From DASZGI01 sp035938995 (lineage in GTDB: Bacteria; Actinomycetota; Actinomycetes; Streptomycetales; Catenulisporaceae), in NCBI RefSeq assembly GCF_035938995.1, contig NZ_DASZGI010000090.1:1-31018 (forward strand): a stretch of 31,018 nucleotides of DNA, given 5' to 3'. The translations under genes and the position numbers were made by a program. Below the pieces are notes generated by a model. That model ran no database searches and was not told the DNA's origin. It worked only from the letters and a program-made list of their open reading frames with translations. Positions 14,707-22,233 of this stretch are shown here, piece after piece (within the stretch, counting starts at the first letter, position 1; every line of letters starts with the position of its first letter).

Positions 14707-15858
14707 CTAGGCGTTAGTGAGCGGTTCGGGGTCTGCGGGCAGGTCGACCCGGATCAGCGCACCGCGCGCGGACGGGGCCACCTCGATCGTGCCGCCGTGC
14801 AGTTCGATCGCCCACCGTGCGATGGCCAGCCCGAGACCGGTGCCGCCGCCGGTCGTCTGCTCCCCGCCGTCGCCGCCGCGGGTGAAGCGTTCGAACACCC
14901 GGTGGCGCTGTCCGGCCGGGATGCCGGGCCCTTCGTCGGCCACCTCGATGCGTACGCCGCCGCCGGGCAGGCTGCGTGCACCGACCCTGACTTCGCCGCC
15001 GGACGGCGAGTGCTTGGCCGCGTTGTCGAGCAGGTTCGCCACCACCTGGTGCAGCCGGGCCTGGTCGGCGCGCGCGGTCAGCTGCGGCGGATCGACCGAG
15101 AGGGCGAACCGGACCGGCCGCCCGGCCGCCGCGGCCTCGTCCACGGCCAGTGCGAGGAACGTGCCGACCTCGAAGTCGGACAGGTCCAGCGGGACCGCTC
15201 CGGCCTCGAGGCGGGACAGGTCGAGCAGTTCCCCGACCAGTCGGCCGAGCCGCTCGGTCTGGAAGAGCGCAGCCTTGACCGCGGCGTCGTCCGGGTCGGT
15301 CACCCCGTCCACCACGTTCTCCAGCACGGCGCGCAGCGCGGAGATCGGGGTGCGCAACTCATGCGAGACATTGGCGATCAGCTCGCGGCGTTGCCGGTCC
15401 GCGGTCTCCAGGTCGGCCGCCATCTGGTTGAACGCGTTCGCCAGCTCGCCGACCTCGTCCTGGGAGGTGGCGCGGATGCGGCGGCTGTAGTCCCCGGCGG
15501 CCATGGCGCGGGCCGCGGCGGTCATCCGGCGCAGCGGGGAGGTCATGCCGTGCGCCAGGAACTGCGTCACGATCAGAGACAGCACGGTCGCGGTGAGTAC
15601 CACGTAGCGCGCCCGGATGCCGGTGGAGACCCCGATCGCGGTGAACGCGCCGGCGAAGGACACGCTGACGATGACCAGGATGCCGAGCTTGGCCTTGATC
15701 GAGCGGACCGGGTCCAGCGGGCGCAGGTCCAGCCAGAGTCGGCGCATCCACGGCACCCGCTCGAGGACCTTGCGCAGCAGCGCCGCGACGCCCGGCAGCC
15801 ATGGCATGTCCTGCGGCAGGTCGAACGGGGGCTCGCGGCGGTAGCGCTGATGGTTCAC
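14707..15858 (-). CDS. Sensor histidine kinase (HAMP-HisKA-HATPase)
   Basis: 383 aa from a GTG overlapping the response-regulator stop (GTGA). Two membrane spans (about 57-76 and 84-104) are separated by only about 8 residues, so there is almost no extracytoplasmic sensor. A HAMP domain follows (105-157), then HisKA with the phospho-acceptor in NVSHELRTP (His166) and HATPase_c with the N box VANLLDNAAKHS, DEGPGIP (308-314) and GGGTGLGLAI (337-346). The N-terminal 56 residues are cytoplasmic and Arg/Pro-rich. The signal is not known; membrane or cytoplasmic sensing is likely given the tiny loop. Confidence 0.93.
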   Translation of the reverse strand: MNHQRYRREPPFDLPQDMPWLPGVAALLRKVLERVPWMRRLWLDLRPLDPVRSIKAKLGILVIVSVSFAGAFTAIGVSTGIRARYVVLTATVLSLIVTQFLAHGMTSPLRRMTAAARAMAAGDYSRRIRATSQDEVGELANAFNQMAADLETADRQRRELIANVSHELRTPISALRAVLENVVDGVTDPDDAAVKAALFQTERLGRLVGELLDLSRLEAGAVPLDLSDFEVGTFLALAVDEAAAAGRPVRFALSVDPPQLTARADQARLHQVVANLLDNAAKHSPSGGEVRVGARSLPGGGVRIEVADEGPGIPAGQRHRVFERFTRGGDGGEQTTGGGTGLGLAIARWAIELHGGTIEVAPSARGALIRVDLPADPEPLTNA

Positions 15859-16652
15859 GGCACCGATCCCGGCTCCCCGCGGGCCCACGCAGACTCGGTA
15901 GCGCGGGGCGCGGCCTGCGAGGGCGCGGCCTCCAGGGCGTATCCGATCCCGTGCACGGTGCGGATCCACTCGGCGCCGATCTTCTTGCGCAGCGCCTTGA
16001 CGTGCGAGTCGACGGTGCGGGTGCCCGAGGCGTCGGCCCAGTCCCAGACCTCGGCCAGCAGCTGCTCCCGGGAGGCCACCACGCCGGGGCGGCGGGCGAG
16101 GCAGTCGAGCAGGTCGAATTCGATCGGGGTCAGGTGCACGTCCACGGCGTCCATGCGGACCCGCCGCGCAGCGTGGTCGATCTCCAGTTCCCGCGCCGCG
16201 TCGCCGTCCCCGCCGCGCAGCCGAAGCCGTCCTCCCTCGCGTCCGGTGCTGAGCAGCGTCTGCTGGCGCACCAGTTCGACCCGCCGGAGCAGCGCCTGGA
16301 CCCGGGCGATCAGCTCGCGCATCGAGAACGGCTTGGTGAGGTAGTCGTCCGCGCCCGAGCCGAGCCCCGCCAGCAGGTCCGACTCGGCGTCCCGGGCGGT
16401 GAGCATCAGCACCGGGGTGGGGCGCTCGGACTGGACCCGCCGGCACACTTCGAGCCCGTCGAAGCCCGGCAGCATCACGTCGAGCACGAGCGCGTCCGGC
16501 CGGTGCGTGCGCGCCGCCTCGACCGCCGACGGCCCGTCGCCCGCGTGGATCGTGTCGAAACCGGCCGCCGCGAGCCGCGCGACGACCGCGTCGGCGAGGG
16601 TCGGTTCGTCCTCGACGACGAGGATCAGGCGCCGCTGTGCAGCAGTGTCCAT
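15855..16652 (-). CDS. OmpR-family response regulator
   Basis: 265 aa. Receiver domain 8-125 with acidic pocket E14/D15, phospho-acceptor Asp58 (LVLDVMLPG) and Lys107 (LTKPF). A winged-helix DNA-binding domain follows (LTPIEFDLLDCLARRPGVVASREQLLAEVW, then RTVDSHVKALRKKIG, WIRTVHGIGYAL). A Gly/Arg-rich insert of about 25 residues separates the domains. It is coupled to the histidine kinase by a GTGA overlap and divergent from pgi. TAGGCT (16660-16665, minus) ends 7 nt before the ATG, so the transcript may be leaderless; no good Shine-Dalgarno is present. Confidence 0.94.
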   Translation of the reverse strand: MDTAAQRRLILVVEDEPTLADAVVARLAAAGFDTIHAGDGPSAVEAARTHRPDALVLDVMLPGFDGLEVCRRVQSERPTPVLMLTARDAESDLLAGLGSGADDYLTKPFSMRELIARVQALLRRVELVRQQTLLSTGREGGRLRLRGGDGDAARELEIDHAARRVRMDAVDVHLTPIEFDLLDCLARRPGVVASREQLLAEVWDWADASGTRTVDSHVKALRKKIGAEWIRTVHGIGYALEAAPSQAAPRATESAWARGEPGSVP

Positions 16653-16727
16653 GTCCGGAAGCCTAGTTCGCGGCGTGGATGTTAGGTTCGCCGAGTAGCT
16701 TGAGGACGCGGTCAAGAGGAGACGTCG

Positions 16728-18368
16728 ATGACCCAGAAGTTGACCGAGACGGCGCAGTGGCAGGCGCTGGCCGAACACCGGGAGAAGTTCGGCGCCACAC
16801 ATCTGCGGGAGCTGTTCGCGGCCGACCCCGAGCGGGGGCCGAATCACACGCTGAAGGTCGGGGATCTCACGCTCGACCTTTCGAAGAACCTGGTCACCGA
16901 TGAGACCCTGGCGCTGCTCGTCGACCTCGCGAAGGCTAGGGGCGTAGAAGCGCTGCGCGACGCGATGTTCCGCGGCGAGAAGATCAACGTGACCGAGGAC
17001 CGGGCCGTTCTGCACGTCGCCCTGCGCGCCCCCCGGGATGAAGTGATCGAGGTCGACGGCCATGACGTGGTGCCGGACGTGCACGAGGTGCTCGACCGGA
17101 TGGCCGAGTTCTCGGCCCGCGTCCGGTCGGGCGAGTGGACCGGCCACACCGGCAAGCCGATCAAGAACGTGATCAACATCGGCATCGGCGGTTCGGACCT
17201 CGGCCCGGCGATGGCGTACGAGGCGCTGCGCGCGTACAGCGACCGCACCCGCACCTTCCGGTTCGTCTCGAACGTCGACGGCGCGGACCTGTTCGAGGCG
17301 ACTCACGGCCTGGACCCGGAAGAGACGCTGTTCGTGATCTCCTCCAAGACCTTCACCACGGTCGAGACCATCACGAACGCGACCTCCGCGCGCGCCTGGA
17401 TCCTCGGGGCTTACGCCGGGGACGAGACGGCGGTGGCAAAGCATTTCGTCGCGGTGTCCACCAACGCCGCCGAGGTGGCGAAGTTCGGCATCGACACGGC
17501 CAACATGTTCGGGTTCTGGGACTGGGTCGGCGGCCGCTACTCGTACGACTCGGCGATCGGCCTCTCGCTGATGGTGGCCATCGGGCCGGAGCGGTTCCGC
17601 GAGATGCTGGACGGCTTCCACACCGTGGACGAGCACTTCAGGAACACGCCGCTCGCCCAGAACGTCCCGGCGCTCCTTGGCCTGCTCGGCGTCTGGTACG
17701 GCGCGTTCTTCGACGCCCAGACGCACGCGGTGCTTCCGTACAGCCACTACCTGAGCAAGTTCTCGGCGTACCTTCAGCAGCTTGACATGGAGTCAGACGG
17801 CAAGAGCGTGCAGCGCGACGGGCAGCCGGTGGAGTGGCAGACCGGCCCGGTCGTGTGGGGCACCCCCGGCACGAACGGTCAGCATGCTTACTACCAGCTG
17901 ATCCATCAGGGAACGAAGGTGATCCCGGCGGACTTCATCGGGTTCGCCGAGCCGGTGGTCCCGGCCGCCGACCCGCGTGGAGCGCACCACGACATGCTCA
18001 CCGCGAACTTCCTGGCGCAGACCGAAGCGCTGGCGTTCGGAAAGACCAAGGAGCAGGTCGAGGCGGAGGGAACGAAGCCGGAGATCGTGCCGCACCGGGT
18101 GTTCAAGGGCAACCACCCCACCACCACGATCCTCGCCCCGAAGCTCACCCCGAGTGTGCTCGGCCAGCTCGTCGCCCTCTACGAGCACAAGGTGTTCACG
18201 CAGGGCGCGGTCTGGAACATCAACTCCTTCGACCAGTGGGGCGTCGAACTCGGCAAGGTCCTGGCCAAGAAGATCGAACCCGAGCTGGTGGGTGGTGTCG
18301 TCCCCGGCGCCCATGACTCGTCCACCACCAGCCTGGCCCTGACCTACCGGGCCCTGCGCGACCGGTAG
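16728..18368 (+). CDS. pgi: Glucose-6-phosphate isomerase
   Basis: 546 aa, the usual length for the large bacterial enzyme. It interconverts glucose 6-phosphate and fructose 6-phosphate in glycolysis and gluconeogenesis. Both family signatures are seen: DWVGGRYSYDSAIG in the middle and GQLVALYEHKVFTQGAVWNINSF near the end. The sugar-phosphate-binding IGIGGSDLGP and SSKTFTT, the catalytic-glutamate region GTPGTNGQHAYYQLIHQG, and the late HP(T)TTI segment are also present. AGAGGAG lies about 8 nt before the ATG. It is a single gene with its own terminator. Confidence 0.97.
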   Translation: MTQKLTETAQWQALAEHREKFGATHLRELFAADPERGPNHTLKVGDLTLDLSKNLVTDETLALLVDLAKARGVEALRDAMFRGEKINVTEDRAVLHVALRAPRDEVIEVDGHDVVPDVHEVLDRMAEFSARVRSGEWTGHTGKPIKNVINIGIGGSDLGPAMAYEALRAYSDRTRTFRFVSNVDGADLFEATHGLDPEETLFVISSKTFTTVETITNATSARAWILGAYAGDETAVAKHFVAVSTNAAEVAKFGIDTANMFGFWDWVGGRYSYDSAIGLSLMVAIGPERFREMLDGFHTVDEHFRNTPLAQNVPALLGLLGVWYGAFFDAQTHAVLPYSHYLSKFSAYLQQLDMESDGKSVQRDGQPVEWQTGPVVWGTPGTNGQHAYYQLIHQGTKVIPADFIGFAEPVVPAADPRGAHHDMLTANFLAQTEALAFGKTKEQVEAEGTKPEIVPHRVFKGNHPTTTILAPKLTPSVLGQLVALYEHKVFTQGAVWNINSFDQWGVELGKVLAKKIEPELVGGVVPGAHDSSTTSLALTYRALRDR

Positions 18369-18391
18369 ACACCAACCGCGAGTACACGCAA

Positions 18392-18428
18392 ACCGGCCGG
18401 GTGCCACGTGATGTGGCGCCCGGCCGGT
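18392..18428. terminator. Strong bidirectional terminator between pgi and vapC
   Basis: ACCGGCCGGGTGCCAC (18392-18407) pairs with GTGGCGCCCGGCCGGT (18413-18428) over 16 bp with one T-G wobble and a 5-nt loop. It separates the convergent pgi and toxin genes. On the minus strand it is followed by TTTGC, a short U run. Confidence 0.85.
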
Positions 18429-18444
18429 CCGCGTCCCGGGCCGG

Positions 18445-18840
18445 TCAGATCTTGACGATCTTGACCTGCGGTCCGCAGAGCATCGCCATGTCCTCGGGGT
18501 CGGACGTCAGGACGTTAACCGGCCCCTCCGTGCGCAGTGCCGTCGCCGCGACGATGGCGTCGATCGCGTACCTGTGACCGTGGAGATCGCCAGCGCTCTG
18601 CAACAAGACGGTGGCGTGGCGGGCGATCTCCTCGGTGACCGGCAAGACCTTCAGCCGTGACAGCACCCACGAGAGGTGGCGTGGATCGACTCGCCGGTGG
18701 TTTGCCTCGACGATGGTCACCGTGCTGACGGCGACGTGCCGATCGCGCTTGCGAGCAGCGAGCATGCGCGGGTCCATGGACGGGTCCCGGCGCAGGAGCC
18801 GGGACAGGCCCTCGCAGTCGAGCAGCAGTGTGCCGGTCAC
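18445..18840 (-). CDS. vapC: PIN-domain ribonuclease toxin (VapC family)
   Basis: 131 aa from a GTG overlapping the antitoxin stop (GTGA). PIN-domain acidic residues are seen at D8 (LLLDCEGLSRLL), E45 (TIVEAN), D94 (YAIDAIVAATAL) and D114 (LTSDPEDM), forming the Mg2+-dependent RNase site. VapC toxins cleave RNA, often tRNA or rRNA, when the antitoxin is degraded. Gene order, antitoxin first with translational coupling, is typical for VapBC. The substrate is unknown. All four acidic residues are present, so nothing suggests an inactive copy. Confidence 0.88.
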   Translation of the reverse strand: MTGTLLLDCEGLSRLLRRDPSMDPRMLAARKRDRHVAVSTVTIVEANHRRVDPRHLSWVLSRLKVLPVTEEIARHATVLLQSAGDLHGHRYAIDAIVAATALRTEGPVNVLTSDPEDMAMLCGPQVKIVKI

Positions 18841-19100
18841 GCGAGCTCATCCCCGAACAGCTCCGCCTCGGCAGCAGCGAGCTGTTCGGCGGTGACGGGA
18901 CCGTTGGCGGCCTCGAGGTCAGCGACGAGCTCGGCAAGGCCGTCGCGCTCGAGCTGCCGGATGGCGGCTGCCTCGACGTAGGCCGACACGCGGCGCTTGC
19001 CGACCCGGGACCGGATGGCCCGGATCGTTCCGGTGTGAAAAGAGACTGAAACAGACACAGTGGGTCCTTCGCCTGGGTTGTACATATCCGAGTCAGCCAT
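18837..19100 (-). CDS. vapB: Antitoxin of the VapBC-type pair
   Basis: 87 aa. An N-terminal beta strand and two helices (TVSVSVSFHTGTIRAIRSRVG, RRVSAYVEAAAIRQLERDG) suggest a ribbon-helix-helix-like DNA-binding fold. An acidic Ala/Glu-rich C-terminal tail (AELVADLEAANG, AEQLAAAEAELFGDELA) is suited to wrapping the toxin. The assignment rests on size, composition and the GTGA overlap with the PIN toxin gene. No clear ribosome-binding site is present, and a -10-like TAGATT stands 6 nt before the ATG, so translation may be leaderless. Confidence 0.8.
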   Translation of the reverse strand: MADSDMYNPGEGPTVSVSVSFHTGTIRAIRSRVGKRRVSAYVEAAAIRQLERDGLAELVADLEAANGPVTAEQLAAAEAELFGDELA

Positions 19101-19106
19101 GGTGCG

Positions 19107-19125
19107 AATCTAGCAAAAGTTTTGC
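19107..19125 (-). promoter_or_regulatory. vapBC promoter -10 and adjacent palindrome
   Basis: On the minus strand TAGATT (19107-19112) lies 6 nt before the vapB ATG. Directly upstream is GCAAAAGTTTTGC (19113-19125), a perfect 6+6 palindrome around one central base and strikingly AT-rich for this sequence. Its position fits an autoregulatory operator for the VapB/VapC complex. Confidence 0.6.
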
Positions 19126-19159
19126 CAGAGCGGCTGACCCGTTTCGACATTAGGGGTGG

Positions 19160-19203
19160 CGAACGGGTGGTGAGCGGCGCATTGTCACTCGAACGGGTGG
19201 TGA
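19160..19203. repeat. Two 14-bp direct repeats spaced by 30 bp
   Basis: CGAACGGGTGGTGA occurs at 19160-19173 and 19190-19203, an exact match with a 30-bp period, in the gap between vapB and era. The DNA is non-coding. It could be a binding-site pair or a remnant of a mobile element end; neither can be shown from sequence. Confidence 0.8.
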
Positions 19204-19376
19204 TGGCGTCAAGCGACGTCTAGCGAACTCTGGCGTTCTTGGCGGAGGCCGGCGGGTTCGGGCGGTGCCAAGGCTCGGCGGTCGGGCGGGCCGAGGTTCG
19301 TGCGGGATGGGTGCGTCTGGGCCGTGGTCCGGGCGACGGTCGGGTCCAGTGTGGGCGTGATGGGACAATGGTCCGC

Positions 19377-20789
19377 ATGAGTGAGCAGCGTCGCGGTCCC
19401 CGACCCCAGCTAGACGGGGCCCAATCCGGCCGCGCGGGCAAGCAGAGCCGGTCCGGCGGGGAGCAGGCCGGGCGGGACCGTAAGGGCCGGGAGCAGGCGG
19501 CGGGCCGGGACGGGGCGCCGACCCCGCGCGACGGGCGAGGCAGTTCGCCGCAGGGCGGTGCGGGGCGCGACGGGTCTCCTTCTTCCCGCGATGGGCGCGG
19601 TGGTTCGGCGTCTTCTTCTCGCGAAGCGCGGGACGGTTCGGCGTCCGGTGCGGAAAAGCCTCGGCGTCCCCGGGCGAGCCGGAATGCAGCCCGAGACAGC
19701 GCGCAGCGCAGCGCCGAGCGGAAGGCCGCCGAGCAGCGGCGTAACCGGTCCATCGCGCAGGCCGAGCGGCGGACCACGACTGACGCGGTGCGTTCGGCCG
19801 AACCCTTGCCGACGGCCGCCGGACGGGCGCAGGTGGTGGATTCGCCGACTCCGTCTTCTTATTCGGACATACCGGACGGCTACCGGGCAGGGTTCGCCTG
19901 CTTCGTGGGACGGCCGAACGCGGGGAAGTCCACGCTGACGAACGCGCTGGTCGGCGCTAAGATCGCCATCACGTCCGGGCGGCCGCAGACCACCCGGCAC
20001 ACCGTCCGAGGGATCGTGCACCGGCCGGATGCGCAGTTGGTGCTGGTGGACACTCCCGGGCTGCACCGCCCGCGCACGCTGTTGGGGGAGCGGCTGAACG
20101 ACCAGGTTCGTGCGGCGTGGGCCGAGGTCGACGTCATCGGGTTCTGCATTCCGGCGGATCAGAAGATCGGGCCCGGTGATACGTATATTGCGAAGGAGCT
20201 CGCCGCAATCCGGGGGACGCCGAAGGTCGCGATCGTCACGAAGACGGATGCGGCGACTCGGCAGCAGGTCGGCGAGCAGTTGCTGGCGGTGGCTGAGCTG
20301 GGGGAGACCGTCGGCATCGAGTGGGCGGAGATCGTTCCGGTCTCGGCGGTGGCCGGCGACCAGGTCGCGCTGTTGGCGGACTTGCTGGTCGGGCGGCTCC
20401 CGCGGTCCCCGCCGCTGTATCCGGGCGGCGAGCTGACGGACGAGCCGGAGCAGGTCATGGTCGGCGAGCTGATCCGCGAGGCCGCGCTCGAGGGGGTGCG
20501 CGACGAACTGCCGCACTCCCTGGCGGTGACGGTCGAGGAGATGCTGCCGCGGGAGAACCGGCCCAAGGACAAGCCGCTGCTGGACGTGCACGCGATTCTC
20601 TACGTGGAGCGGCAGAGCCAGAAGGCGATCGTGATCGGCACGGGTGGCTCGCGGCTGCGCGACGTTGGGTCGCGGGCACGGCAGCAAATCGAGGCTTTGC
20701 TCGGTACCCCGGTGTTCTTGGAGCTGCACGTGAAGGTGGCCAAGGACTGGCAGCGGGATCCGAAGCAGTTGCAGAGGCTGGGGTTCTAG
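19377..20789 (+). CDS. era: GTPase Era with a long N-terminal extension
   Basis: 470 aa; usual Era proteins are about 300 aa. Residues 168-470 are a complete Era that assists 16S rRNA maturation and 30S assembly: G1 GRPNAGKS (178-185), switch region GRPQTTRHT (201-209), DTPG (225-228), TKTD (288-291) and a C-terminal KH domain (VIGTGGSRLRDVG, ending VAKDWQRDPKQLQRLGF). The KH loop is GTGG, not the GPKG I recall from Streptomyces. Residues 1-165 are low-complexity and rich in Arg, Gly, Ser, Ala and Asp, with five RDG units. GACAAT, 7 nt before the ATG, supports this start; a shorter start near residue 153 cannot be excluded. Confidence 0.88.
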   Translation: MSEQRRGPRPQLDGAQSGRAGKQSRSGGEQAGRDRKGREQAAGRDGAPTPRDGRGSSPQGGAGRDGSPSSRDGRGGSASSSREARDGSASGAEKPRRPRASRNAARDSAQRSAERKAAEQRRNRSIAQAERRTTTDAVRSAEPLPTAAGRAQVVDSPTPSSYSDIPDGYRAGFACFVGRPNAGKSTLTNALVGAKIAITSGRPQTTRHTVRGIVHRPDAQLVLVDTPGLHRPRTLLGERLNDQVRAAWAEVDVIGFCIPADQKIGPGDTYIAKELAAIRGTPKVAIVTKTDAATRQQVGEQLLAVAELGETVGIEWAEIVPVSAVAGDQVALLADLLVGRLPRSPPLYPGGELTDEPEQVMVGELIREAALEGVRDELPHSLAVTVEEMLPRENRPKDKPLLDVHAILYVERQSQKAIVIGTGGSRLRDVGSRARQQIEALLGTPVFLELHVKVAKDWQRDPKQLQRLGF

Positions 20790-20833
20790 GCGCCCGGGGT
20801 TTTAGGCGTTCGTTACGACTTGGAGTCGGGCGG

Positions 20834-21898
20834 CTAGAGGACGAGGGTCCAGGCGGCGTGGGCGTCGAGCGGACGGAAGCCCAGGCGCCGGTTCACCGCG
20901 AGCATCCGGTGGTTGTCCATCGCGTTGAAGGTGTCCAGGAAGCGCAACCCGGGTTCGGCGGTGAGCAGTTCGGAGATCAGCTGCGCCTTCACCAGGGCGG
21001 CCAGCCCCCGGCCGCGGTATTCGGGCACGACTACTGTCTCGTTCTGCTCGCCGCGCACCCCGTCCGCGGTGTGCGCACTGGAGAGCGCCGCGATGCGGCC
21101 CGTCGCCGGGTCGATCAGGCACGCGGTGTACTCCCGCAGACCCGCCGCCTGGGCCGACCACTCCCGGTACCGGATCTCGCCGCGCGTGAACGGCGCGCTC
21201 TCTGCTGTGCCCGGCTTCGCGTGCAGCGAGTCGAGCGCACGCACGTAGTCGTCGAGCAGGTGGTCGGGGCACACGCTGTGCCAGTGCACGGGGATGAAGT
21301 CGTTGAGGTGGTCCTGCGGGGACGGTCGGGCGTGCCGACGCGGGCGCTGGTTGGAGAACACGCGGTTCGCGGTGGCCAGGCGGCTCGTCAGACCCGCTGC
21401 TTCCAAATCGAGGCGTGAGCGCAGGTCGCAGCCGCTGACACACAGGCCGTGCAGCCGCGCGAAGCCCTCCGTCGCCGCCGTGCGCGGAGCATCGAGAATC
21501 AGTCGGCCGCGTCCCTGGTCCCGGGCCGCGCCCGCGACTGCGCCCAGAAGCGCCGACCCGACGCCACGCCGTCGCGCGGCCGGATGCACGGTCACCGCGC
21601 CATGGCCGATCGTCCGATGAAATGCCTCGTACAGACCCAGACGTGCCCAACCGAGCGCGTGCCCCGCGGGGTCGAGGGCGGTGAACAGCAGCCGCTGCCC
21701 CCGGTAAGGCGGGATCAGCAGCGCCCGGATCTCGGCCAGGCTGGTCGGCGTGTCACCAGCCCGATCGGCCAGGTCAGCCGCATTCTGGCAGGCCAACAAC
21801 AGCCGCAGCTCGGCCGGCCCCGGACCGGCCGGACCCGGCTCGGCCACGGCAATCCGCCACGGGCGGGGCGGGGCAACCGGAGCGAACACGACACGCAC
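20834..21898 (-). CDS. Tandem-domain GNAT N-acetyltransferase
   Basis: 354 aa from a GTG at 21898; the frame is open to a GTG at 21952, but the added residues are unconvincing. There are two GNAT domains. The first has an acetyl-CoA pyrophosphate loop in TVHPAARRRGVGSALL, and the second in VVPEYRGRGLAALVKAQL. The C-terminal AMDNHRMLAVNRRLGF is the usual last GNAT motif. Such two-domain proteins occur widely in actinomycetes (mycothiol synthase is one), but this sequence does not identify the substrate. It is convergent with era and divergent from the leuA leader. No good ribosome-binding site was found. Confidence 0.85.
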   Translation of the reverse strand: MRVVFAPVAPPRPWRIAVAEPGPAGPGPAELRLLLACQNAADLADRAGDTPTSLAEIRALLIPPYRGQRLLFTALDPAGHALGWARLGLYEAFHRTIGHGAVTVHPAARRRGVGSALLGAVAGAARDQGRGRLILDAPRTAATEGFARLHGLCVSGCDLRSRLDLEAAGLTSRLATANRVFSNQRPRRHARPSPQDHLNDFIPVHWHSVCPDHLLDDYVRALDSLHAKPGTAESAPFTRGEIRYREWSAQAAGLREYTACLIDPATGRIAALSSAHTADGVRGEQNETVVVPEYRGRGLAALVKAQLISELLTAEPGLRFLDTFNAMDNHRMLAVNRRLGFRPLDAHAAWTLVL

Positions 21899-22094
21899 GG
21901 GACAATAAGATCGCGCGGGACGGCATATGAGCGGATGAAACGCCGAGACCACTCGCGAATGCGTCCGTCGAGGTCAGCACGGCGACGCCGTTCGGGCGAA
22001 TCCGGTCCGGCGGCCGGGCCGTTGTCCACGATGTGAGCGGCTGGTCCACGCGGGTGGCCTGATCACCCGGCGGTCCGATACCGTAGGTGTCCTC
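21899..22094. other. Divergent promoter region between the GNAT gene and leuA leader
   Basis: No gene seen. TACCGT (22079-22084, +) fits a TANNNT -10 ending 10 nt before the leader-peptide ATG; a -35 was not found. TATTGT on the minus strand, near 21904, could be a -10 of the GNAT gene. Together with the leader this gives about 335 bp without a long gene. Confidence 0.4.
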
Positions 22095-22142
22095 ATGTAC
22101 GCCGGGCGGCTGCTTCTTACCTGCCGCGGCGGGGGCCTGTAG
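22095..22142 (+). CDS. leuA leader peptide
   Basis: A 15-codon open frame, MYAGRLLLTCRGGGL, starting with ATG and ending with TAG, 91 nt before the leuA start. It holds three consecutive Leu codons, CTG CTT CTT, the last two uncommon in such GC-rich DNA, and a fourth Leu codon directly before the stop. Actinobacterial leuA genes are known or proposed to be controlled by ribosome-mediated attenuation with Leu-rich leader peptides. The peptide runs into the left arm of the hairpin at 22124-22168, so stalling at the Leu codons could change RNA folding. Confidence 0.75.
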   Translation: MYAGRLLLTCRGGGL

Positions 22143-22168
22143 ACCACAGACCGGCACCCCCTCCGCGG
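22124..22168 (+). promoter_or_regulatory. Attenuator hairpin of leuA
   Basis: CCGCGG-C-GGGGG (22124-22135) pairs with CCCCC-T-CCGCGG (22157-22168): 11 base pairs and one mismatch. Inside, CTGT (22137-22140) pairs with ACAG (22146-22149) across the leader-peptide stop. The hairpin is followed by a T-rich stretch (GTTGCGTTTCTCGTTCT) that could serve as a weak termination signal. The leader-peptide codons form the left arm, linking translation to folding. Confidence 0.65.
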
Positions 22169-22233
22169 TGATGGGTGTTGCGTTTCTCGTTCTCGCCGGT
22201 CGCTTCGAGTCGACAGGCGATGGAGACAACCCG

